Below are positions 7,839-14,758 of a DNA stretch of 27,150 nt, one piece after another. Positions within the stretch are counted from its first letter, which is position 1. Each line of letters starts with the position of its first letter. The position numbers and the translations under genes were made by a program. Below the pieces are notes generated by a model. It did not search any database. It was not told where the DNA came from and worked only from the letters and a program-made list of their open reading frames with translations. The stretch comes from Zymomonas sp. (GTDB taxonomy: Bacteria > Pseudomonadota > Alphaproteobacteria > Sphingomonadales > Sphingomonadaceae), in contig JAIYAJ010000576.1 of assembly GCA_027489105.1 (NCBI GenBank), positions 1 to 27,150 of the forward strand, read 5' to 3'.

Positions 7839-9382
7839 AGCGCCCCGCGCTCGCCGCCGTCCCAGACCAGCTTCAGGGTCGGGTCGTTGACCGGCCAATG
7901 GTCGCGCGACGCGTTGATCAGCCACAGATAATCGAACGCCTGGCGCGGGAAAAGCGCCAGCGAGCTTTCGATGCTCCGCGCCCAGCGCGCGCGGCAATGG
8001 CGCGGGCGCATGACCTGGGTCGGATCCTCCGCATAGCCCTTGGCGGGGGCATAGGCGATGCTGAGCAGTTGCGCGCCCGGCATCGTCCACTGGCCGTTTA
8101 CGAAGGCCTCGCGCCGGACGATCGCCATCGCGCCGAGATGCTCCAGGCGCGGCGACTCCCAGCGCGACAGGCAGGGCAGTTCGACCAGCGCGAACACCCG
8201 GCTGTGGCGTTCGACATGGTCGAGCGCCTTGAGCTGGCTTTCCTGGAAATCGGAGAAGGCGGCGAAGCGGTCGGTCGACTGCCACGCCCGCACGCCGAAG
8301 ATCAGCAGCGCGAGGATGGCGACCGCGTTCAGCGCGGTCCGGTTGGTGAAGCGCGGGACCAGCCCGATCACCCCGACCGCGACGACATAGGGGGCCAGCC
8401 GCATATCGGCATAGGCCGATCCGATAACGATGCGCGGCATCAGCACATAGGCGATGACGAGGACCAGCGTCGCCACGCCCAGCGTGCGGCGCATGTCGAA
8501 GCCGATCTGGCGCCAGCCGATCGTCGTCAATCCGAACAGCACCAGCAGGATCAGCGCACCGACCAGGGTGATGTCGAACGTCATCCAGTGGTTGCGCAGC
8601 GACGAGATCAGATAGACATATTTGGCTTTCCAGTTGAACCAGTCGGTCGTCTGGCCCTGCACGTCGCCCGAGCGCCAGGCGATCATCAGCAGCATCGGCG
8701 GTGCGAGCGGCAGGCAGTGGAGGCTGCCCCGCCACAGCGATTCGACGAAGCCGCGCCCCTCGACGTCGCGCATGCGGACGATCTCGGCGGAGAAAGCGAG
8801 CAGCCCCAGCACGCCCCAGGCGAAACCATGCGCCAGCCAGATCAGGCAGCCGAGCGGAAGGAAGATGATTGCGCGCAGCCGGATCCGGCTCATCCGCGCG
8901 AGGTAGAGCCATAGCGCGAAGGCGTTGAGCGCCAGCGCCATGGCGAAGACATAATTGATGAAGCCCCACTGGAAGGGCCAGCAATAGGCGAAGGGCAGGA
9001 CGAGCCCGGCGGTCGCCGGCAGCCGGCCATGCACTTCGCGTGCTACAAGTAGCAGGCCGGTGACGGTCAGCGCCGGCACCGACATCACGATCAGCTTCAC
9101 GCCCAGCTCGAGCCCGAACAGCTTCGACATCGGGATGATCAGCAGGTCGACGCCGAGATTGCCCATCAGCGCCCAGCGGAATCGATAATATTCGGTCAGC
9201 AGCGGCGAGGACGGGTCGGCGAGCTCGACGCGGTAGCGGCCCATATGGCCCATCAGATCGACCAGCGGCGGCACCGGCGGATGGATCAGCGGCACGACCG
9301 CCAGCAGCGCCACGAGGACGATGTACCAGCTGCTCGTCCACCAGCCGGACGGGGGCGTTACAGGTGGGGTGGACCGGAACAT
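7766..9382 (-). CDS. Polytopic membrane protein, GT-C-like, 538 residues
   Basis: I do not recognise the exact family. The protein has an N-terminal helix (about 19-35, YIVLVALLAVVPLI), then a periplasmic-type loop with P-P-L-V-D-L-M-G-H-M-G-R-Y, and about ten more hydrophobic segments to near residue 385. A soluble C-terminal domain of roughly 150 residues follows (VERHSRVFALVELPCLSRW to DGGERGALYRIVG). The order of first helix, Asp/His loop, helix bundle and C-terminal soluble domain resembles GT-C glycosyltransferases, but the D-x-D-D and RIDHHGWQ motifs of its neighbours are absent. It lies 71 bp downstream of paralog B on the same strand, likely one transcript. Its 3' end overlaps the convergent methyltransferase gene by 73 bp. 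Confidence 0.7.
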   Translation of the reverse strand: MFRSTPPVTPPSGWWTSSWYIVLVALLAVVPLIHPPVPPLVDLMGHMGRYRVELADPSSPLLTEYYRFRWALMGNLGVDLLIIPMSKLFGLELGVKLIVMSVPALTVTGLLLVAREVHGRLPATAGLVLPFAYCWPFQWGFINYVFAMALALNAFALWLYLARMSRIRLRAIIFLPLGCLIWLAHGFAWGVLGLLAFSAEIVRMRDVEGRGFVESLWRGSLHCLPLAPPMLLMIAWRSGDVQGQTTDWFNWKAKYVYLISSLRNHWMTFDITLVGALILLVLFGLTTIGWRQIGFDMRRTLGVATLVLVIAYVLMPRIVIGSAYADMRLAPYVVAVGVIGLVPRFTNRTALNAVAILALLIFGVRAWQSTDRFAAFSDFQESQLKALDHVERHSRVFALVELPCLSRWESPRLEHLGAMAIVRREAFVNGQWTMPGAQLLSIAYAPAKGYAEDPTQVMRPRHCRARWARSIESSLALFPRQAFDYLWLINASRDHWPVNDPTLKLVWDGGERGALYRIVGAATIAMDTPKGMLKLATQ

Positions 9383-9453
9383 CGCGCTTCGCCCTTATGT
9401 CGGGGCGCGGGCGACGGCAAGGGGGCAGCGACGGGGGCGGAACCGCGTTCGCC

Positions 9454-11223
9454 TCAGCCGATACGCCGCCACAGTCTGAGGGTGCTGCCCGGAAGCGGTA
9501 TCGGGCGCAGCCATGCGGGCGGACGCCCGGTCAGCAGCATCGCCATCAGCCCATGGGGCGCCGCCTTGGCATAGATGCCGGCTTCGCTGCCCGCCGGGTC
9601 GATCAGCAGCAAAGTCATCGACCGCTCGATCATCAGGCGGTGTGCGACTTCGGGCGAGCCCGTAAAGGCGTCGATCACGCGCCGCATCGCTGGCGCTCCG
9701 CGATGGTGACCGCTCGCCGCATAGCTGTGTGGCGTCAGCAGCAGCAGACGCGGGGTCAGGTCGAGCCCAGTCAGAACCCGGCTGGGTGGCAGCTGTGTCA
9801 GTACCGACAGGCCGGTGCAGGGCGCGAGGCAGCTTTGAGCGGGCGTAGCATCTGCTACAGCAGGCGCCTCGCGGAATTGAGCGCGGAGCAGCAGCAGGCT
9901 TTCCCCGACGGCCATCGCCCCGATCGGCGACAGCGCCATGATTGCGAGCACACTGCCCGCGATGCGGACCGGGGACAGAGGGTGTCGTCCGGTGCGGTCG
10001 AGCGCCCGCGCCAGCAGCCAGGCCGCACCCGGAAGCGCGCAGGCCTGCGCGAAGCCGCCGGTTCGCTGGACGAGCACCGACAGCAGGAAGGAGCCGGCGG
10101 CCAGCGCCAGCATCGTTGCCCAGTCGCGGACTCCGGCGTCGCTGCGTGGCGCCGCACGCCAAGCGAACAAGCTGCCGGTCAGACCGACGAGCGGGAAGAG
10201 CAGTAACAGCATGGCGTTGCTCGGCGCCTGCTGCCAGATCGGCAGGCCTTCCGGAACATTCTCGTACCAGAAGCGCCGGACGACCGGATCGAGCTGGCCG
10301 AAGGGGCCGGCGAGACAGGCGGGCGCCGTCGTCATCAGCAACCCGGCGCCCACCGCTGCGGCGGCGGCAAGAAGGAGCAGCTTCGCCCTTAGGCCTCTCT
10401 CTTCTGCCGACCATCCACCGAGTCCCGCCACTAGCGGTGTCGCAGCCAGCGGACCCAGCCATGCCGGACTCACTGCGTCGCACCAGGGGCGTGACCACGC
10501 GGCCAGATCGTGGGTCGCAGCGAACAGCGCAAGCGTCCCGCTCCCAAGGGCGACAGCGAAGGCGGGGAAGCGGCCATCCTCCTTGCCCGCCGTCCAGCGC
10601 AGCGCCAGCAGCAGGCCGAGCAGCCCTGCCATCGGCAGCGCTTCCAGCGACACGGCGAGCCACAGCGCGGTGGCGATCCCCGACAGCAGCCCGCCGCGCA
10701 CCGCCCTGCGATCGAAAGCGGCGGCAATGGCGGTCAAGCCCAGCATCGTCTGCCAGCCATGATGGTCGATCCGCAGCGGCAGCAGGTGAAACAGCATCAG
10801 TGGCGCGGTGGTGCCCAGCATCGCAGCGAGCAGCGCCGTGCGCCGGTCGGCCAGCCGCGCCGTGAGAAGGGAGATGGCGCCGAGGAGCCCGCCCAGCGTG
10901 ATCAGCGGGACGAGGACCGACGCCAGCCGTTCGGCCGCGCCGTTCCCGATCATCGGCTTGGCGAGCAGGATGATCGCGGCGAGCGGCAGGTCGACGAGGC
11001 GCGACCAGTGCATCGGAACGCCGCCGGGCGGATCGATCCGATATTGGGTGACGTCGACGAACCTCTGCCCGCCCAGCCAGTCGCGCACCTGCTGCAGCCG
11101 CAGATAATCGTCGGGGTCCCACATTTCGAGCGGACCGACATGCGGCCACGCCATCGCGGTCAGGATGGCGGAGGCAAGCAGCCACAGCGCAACCACGCCC
11201 AGAATGAGGCGCGAGCGCGACAT
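9454..11223 (-). CDS. Large GT-C-like membrane protein (paralog B)
   Basis: A 589-residue polytopic membrane protein, paralogous along its length to the gene at 3614-5428. Shared landmarks include the acidic cluster D36-P-D38-D39 (WDPDDYLRL), W-L-G-G-Q, H-W-S-R-L-V-D-L-P, L-R-I-D153-H154-H155-G-W-Q, S-P-E-V-A-H and the W-L-(Q/R)-P C-terminal segment. An upstream ATG (11260-11262) keeps the frame open, but ATG 11221-11223 has GAAGGA four bases before it and directly precedes the membrane helix, so I chose it. The stretch coding for the RIDHHGWQ motif is identical over 32 bp in the two genes. It lies 55 bp downstream of the flavoprotein gene, likely the same operon. GT-C glycosyltransferase activity is inferred from layout only. 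Confidence 0.72.
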   Translation of the reverse strand: MSRSRLILGVVALWLLASAILTAMAWPHVGPLEMWDPDDYLRLQQVRDWLGGQRFVDVTQYRIDPPGGVPMHWSRLVDLPLAAIILLAKPMIGNGAAERLASVLVPLITLGGLLGAISLLTARLADRRTALLAAMLGTTAPLMLFHLLPLRIDHHGWQTMLGLTAIAAAFDRRAVRGGLLSGIATALWLAVSLEALPMAGLLGLLLALRWTAGKEDGRFPAFAVALGSGTLALFAATHDLAAWSRPWCDAVSPAWLGPLAATPLVAGLGGWSAEERGLRAKLLLLAAAAAVGAGLLMTTAPACLAGPFGQLDPVVRRFWYENVPEGLPIWQQAPSNAMLLLLFPLVGLTGSLFAWRAAPRSDAGVRDWATMLALAAGSFLLSVLVQRTGGFAQACALPGAAWLLARALDRTGRHPLSPVRIAGSVLAIMALSPIGAMAVGESLLLLRAQFREAPAVADATPAQSCLAPCTGLSVLTQLPPSRVLTGLDLTPRLLLLTPHSYAASGHHRGAPAMRRVIDAFTGSPEVAHRLMIERSMTLLLIDPAGSEAGIYAKAAPHGLMAMLLTGRPPAWLRPIPLPGSTLRLWRRIG

Positions 11224-11278
11224 GGCGTCCTTCGCGTCCGGGTCATCGGCTAGCGCCGCCATGGCGGTACGATCGGAA

Positions 11279-12838
11279 TCAGGCGGCCTTGCGGCCCGGC
11301 AGGCGGGTCGGCACCAGCCGTTCGGAGGCGAGCGCGGCCTTTACGCCCGCTGCATCGGTCCCGTCGGCCAGCGCCTCTTCGCCCTCGCGGCCGGCCTCGT
11401 GATATTCGGCGTCCTCGTTGACCGACCAGACATCGTGGCGGCGGGTGCCCGCGGCGATGTTCCGCGCGGTCAGCATCGCCGTCATCATCGCATGGTCCTG
11501 GTTGTTGTAGCGGTGCATGCCGTTGCGGCCGACGAAATGCAGTGTCGGATAGCGACTCTCCAACTCGGTGCGGACCGCCGCGACATTGTCGGCATAGGCA
11601 TCGTCATAGACCGGATAGGCCTTTTCCTGGCGCACCACCGCGCCGCCGACGACCTGCCGGGGATCGCACAGGCCGAGTTCGGCCAGCTCGCGCTTGGCAA
11701 GTTCGACCAGCGCCTCGTCTGACGAGGACCAGAGCCCGTCGCCTTCGAAGCAGAAATATTCGAGCCCGACACAGGCGAGCGCGGGATCGGGCACCATCTC
11801 GGGCGACCAGCTGCGGAAATTCTGGATGCGGCCGACCTTCACCCTGTCGTCATGGATGTAGATCCAGTTGTCGGGGAACAGGTCCTCCGACCGGATCATC
11901 AGCGCGACGGTCAGAAAGTCCCGATAGCCGAGCGACATCGCCTGCGGCAGGCTTTCGGGCAGCGGATGCAGGCGGGTGGCGAGTTCGCGCATCGGCGCCG
12001 AGCTGATCACATGGTCGGCGGTCATCAGCGTCAGTCGCCCCGCCTCGTCCATCGCGGCAATGCGCCACAGACCGGCGGTCTCGTCCCACGACAGCTGGTG
12101 GAGCCGGTGCCCCATCAGCAGGCAATTGCCCTGGTCCAGGATGCGGTCGCGCGCCGCGTCCCACATCATGCCGGGGCCCTTGCGCGGATAGCGGAAGCTT
12201 TCGAGCAGCGTCTTGGCCTGCATCCCGTCATTGGGCTTGCGATTGAGGCCCAGCGAGCGACGGACGCCGTCGAGCACGGCCTTGCCCAGGCTCAGCCCCT
12301 TGATCCGCTGCGCCGCCCAGTCGGCGGACATTTCGCTGCACGGCATGCCCCAGACCTTCTCGGTGTAGGTCTTGAAGAAGATACCGAACAGGCGCGACCC
12401 GAACTGGTTGACCACCCAGTGTTCGAAGCTGCGGACCTCGCGGTGCGGGAACAGTTTCCAGCGGAAGAAGCTCGCCATGCACAGGGCCGACTGGATCAGC
12501 CCCAGATTGCGCAGCGCCTCGAAGGCGCGCAGCGGGTAGCTGTAAAATTTGCCGCGATAGAAGATGCGGCTCATGCGTGGGCGTTCGATGAAGTCGTCGG
12601 GCAGCAACTCGTTCCAGAGATCGACCACCTCGCGCGACTTGGAGAAGAATCGGTGCCCGCCGATGTCGAAGCGGAAGCCGCGATGCTCGACCGTGCGACT
12701 GATCCCGCCGACCTGCTTCGGGTCTTTCTCGATCAGGGTGACGGTGAAGCCCTGCTTGCCGAGCAGATAGCCTGCCGTCAGACCTGCTGGCCCCGCTCCT
12801 ATGATCGCGACGTCGGCATGATTGGTGGCGCGGGCCAT
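11279..12838 (-). CDS. FAD-dependent oxidoreductase, UDP-galactopyranose mutase / HemY-like
   Basis: A 519-residue flavoprotein of the amine-oxidase/UGM-like superfamily. The dinucleotide fold starts at once with GAGPAG (G14-G19) and the acidic E37 that binds the ribose. GGISRT (44-49) and FDIGGHRFFSKS follow, typical of the UGM and protoporphyrinogen-oxidase-like branch. Mid-protein YTEKVWGMPCSEMSADWA and C-terminal GRNGMHRYNNQDHAM complete the FAD site. GGGGAAG lies six bases before the start. It is the first gene of the minus-strand glycan run (paralog B and the 538-residue protein follow), so a role in converting or oxidising a sugar nucleotide or lipid-linked sugar is plausible. The exact reaction is not determinable; UGM itself is shorter, about 380 residues. 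Confidence 0.85.
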   Translation of the reverse strand: MARATNHADVAIIGAGPAGLTAGYLLGKQGFTVTLIEKDPKQVGGISRTVEHRGFRFDIGGHRFFSKSREVVDLWNELLPDDFIERPRMSRIFYRGKFYSYPLRAFEALRNLGLIQSALCMASFFRWKLFPHREVRSFEHWVVNQFGSRLFGIFFKTYTEKVWGMPCSEMSADWAAQRIKGLSLGKAVLDGVRRSLGLNRKPNDGMQAKTLLESFRYPRKGPGMMWDAARDRILDQGNCLLMGHRLHQLSWDETAGLWRIAAMDEAGRLTLMTADHVISSAPMRELATRLHPLPESLPQAMSLGYRDFLTVALMIRSEDLFPDNWIYIHDDRVKVGRIQNFRSWSPEMVPDPALACVGLEYFCFEGDGLWSSSDEALVELAKRELAELGLCDPRQVVGGAVVRQEKAYPVYDDAYADNVAAVRTELESRYPTLHFVGRNGMHRYNNQDHAMMTAMLTARNIAAGTRRHDVWSVNEDAEYHEAGREGEEALADGTDAAGVKAALASERLVPTRLPGRKAA

Positions 12839-12914
12839 CTGGCTTCCCCGAAATTCCTATGGGGACAGCCATGGCCGCAGAGCCGTTAGAACATGGTTAA
12901 CAGCGACGATCCGC

Positions 12915-14570
12915 TCAGCCGACTCCGGTCGGCCCGTCCATGACGATGCGGATCTTGGTCGCGAGATCGGAACGTCGATAGGGCTTGTTCAGAATGTCGA
13001 ACTCGTCGGCCCGCACGTCGATCCGTTCGAGCGCGGTTTCGGCATAGCCGGTGGTCAGCAATATCTTGAGGTGCGGCCTTTGCCTGCGCGCCTGGCGGGC
13101 GAGTTGGACACCGTTGAGCCGACCCGGCATGACCAGGTCGGTGAACAGCATCTCGATATCCTCGTCGCTGTTCAATATCTCGCTCGCCTCCATCCCGTTG
13201 GCGGCGCGCAGGATATGGTAGCCGAACTCTTCGAGCACCTCCTGCGCATAGGCGGCGACATCGGGCTGGTCCTCGACCAGCAGGATCGTCTCGGCGCCCC
13301 GTGCGCGCTCGCCCCGGTGCGAGGGGTGGCTTCCTTCGGGTTCGATCGGGCCGTCCTCGCATGGGAAGAGCAGGCGAACCTTGGTACCGGCGCCCTCGTC
13401 TGATTCGACCAGCAAGGCGCCGCCCGACTGGCGCGCGAAGCCATAGACCATCGACAGGCCGAGGCCGGTGCCCTTGCCCTGTTCCTTCGTGGTGAAGAAA
13501 GGCTCGGTCACTCGTGACAGCACGTCGGGGGTCATGCCGGTCCCGGTGTCGCTGATCGTCACCTGCGCATAATGGCCGGGTGGTAATTGGGCGAGGGTCA
13601 CGCTGCCGTCGCGCACCGCCACGGTTGCTGTTTCGATCGAGATGGTGCCGCCGCCGGGCATCGCGTCACGGGCGTTGATCACCACGTTCATGATGGCCAG
13701 TTCGGCCTGGGTGGTGTCGATGCGTGCATTGCAGGCATGGTCCGAAAGGCGTCGTTCGATCTTCACCTTGTCCGGCAGCGTCCGCTCGATCACGGGCATC
13801 AGCTGGTCGACCATCTCGTTGACGTTGATGATCCGCCCGTCGAGCCGCTGCTTGCGGGCGAAGGCCAGCATCTGCTGCGTCAGCGAGCTGCCGCGCTCCG
13901 CCGCCTGCGAAATCGCCTCCATCTGGCGCCGGGCCTTGGTGAAGTCGAACCGGTCGGGCTGTTCGAGCCGGTTCTTCAATATGTCCGAAAATCCCTGAAT
14001 CACGGTCAGGAGATTGTTGAAATCATGCGCGATCCCGCCGCTCAGCTGGCCGATCGCTTCCATCTTCTGCGCCTGGCGCAGCGCGTCCTCCGCATCGCGC
14101 CGGCGACTGACGTCGAGCTGCGAGCCGAAATAATAGATGAGCTTGCCGTTGCGGTCGAACACAGGCGAGACGAACAGCGCATTCCAGAAGCTGGCGCCGC
14201 TTTTCTTGTAGTTGAGGATCTCGACGGCGGTCTCGCGGCGCTCGGCGATCGCGCGGCGGACCTCGGCGACCGTGTCCCGGTCGGTGTCCGGCCCCTGCAT
14301 CAGCCGGCAGTTCTTCCCGATCAGCTCTTCCCGCGTGTAGCCCGTCATGTTCAGGAAGGCCGGGTTGGCGAAGACGATCGGATGGTCCGGCGCATGCGGA
14401 TCGGTCACGATCATCGGCATGCGCGTCGCCCGCACCGCCGCGAAGAAGATCGCGTTGTGCTCGTCGCGCATGTCCGGATTGGCGCCCGCGCTCTGCAACG
14501 GGGCGGGTCCGCCGGGTGGCATGTCCGAACGATCGTGCGTCACATATCCTCGCTGTACACCAGGGCCCAT
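12915..14570 (-). CDS. LOV-domain hybrid histidine kinase with C-terminal receiver
   Basis: A 551-residue probable blue-light sensor kinase. A LOV-type PAS domain (about 40-150) carries the flavin-adduct motif G-K-N-C-R-L-M-Q with photoactive C88. The FMN-contact Asn residues lie in LNYKKSG and FWNALF, and the terminal Gln is in FGSQLDVS. A HisKA domain follows with H182 in [12 protein letters not shown], then HATPase_c (N-box [11 protein letters not shown] near 297; [12 protein letters not shown] near 370), then a receiver (about 425-545) with acidic VEDQ, D near 477 in FTDLVMPG and the K in NKPY. The frame is open to 14780, but upstream overlaps the divergent gene. I set ATG 14568-14570; ATG 14520-14522 is possible. 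No partner response regulator is in the window. Confidence 0.88.
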   Translation of the reverse strand: MGPGVQRGYVTHDRSDMPPGGPAPLQSAGANPDMRDEHNAIFFAAVRATRMPMIVTDPHAPDHPIVFANPAFLNMTGYTREELIGKNCRLMQGPDTDRDTVAEVRRAIAERRETAVEILNYKKSGASFWNALFVSPVFDRNGKLIYYFGSQLDVSRRRDAEDALRQAQKMEAIGQLSGGIAHDFNNLLTVIQGFSDILKNRLEQPDRFDFTKARRQMEAISQAAERGSSLTQQMLAFARKQRLDGRIINVNEMVDQLMPVIERTLPDKVKIERRLSDHACNARIDTTQAELAIMNVVINARDAMPGGGTISIETATVAVRDGSVTLAQLPPGHYAQVTISDTGTGMTPDVLSRVTEPFFTTKEQGKGTGLGLSMVYGFARQSGGALLVESDEGAGTKVRLLFPCEDGPIEPEGSHPSHRGERARGAETILLVEDQPDVAAYAQEVLEEFGYHILRAANGMEASEILNSDEDIEMLFTDLVMPGRLNGVQLARQARRQRPHLKILLTTGYAETALERIDVRADEFDILNKPYRRSDLATKIRIVMDGPTGVG

Positions 14571-14758
14571 TACGCCGGGCCCGTTCTGAACGTTCAAAGC
14601 TCCCGATGGTTCAGCGGCTTGCCCCGTCAAAAGGAACAGGTAGGTTCGCATCGAGGGCGCCGGAACAGTCGATCGGCGCCGCTGGTTCCGCCTTCGTGCG
14701 GCAGGGGCCGGAAGCCTCGCCGGGCAAAGAGGTGGACTGATCGAGGATGAGGTGCAGC
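14571..14758. promoter_or_regulatory. Divergent promoter region with EcfG-type promoter-like matches
   Basis: This is the gap between the LOV kinase and the oxidoreductase. Three sites resemble the alphaproteobacterial EcfG consensus GGAAC-N16/17-CGTT. On the plus strand GGAAC (14662-14666), 17 nt, GGTT (14684-14687) points to the oxidoreductase. On the minus strand GGAAC (14689-14685), 17 nt, TGTT (14667-14664) points to the LOV kinase. Also on the minus strand, TGAAC (14613-14609), 16 nt, CGTT (14592-14589) lies just before the kinase start. Each has one mismatch. The first two are the two faces of one inverted repeat, CGGAAC/GTTCCG (14661-14690), which could instead be an operator. The matches were found by eye. 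Confidence 0.35.

Noticed and set aside
9395..11185. 596-codon minus-strand alternative frame over paralog B
   Set aside because: Arg/Ala/Pro-rich with no hydrophobic helices; the neighbouring phase encodes the conserved paralog.
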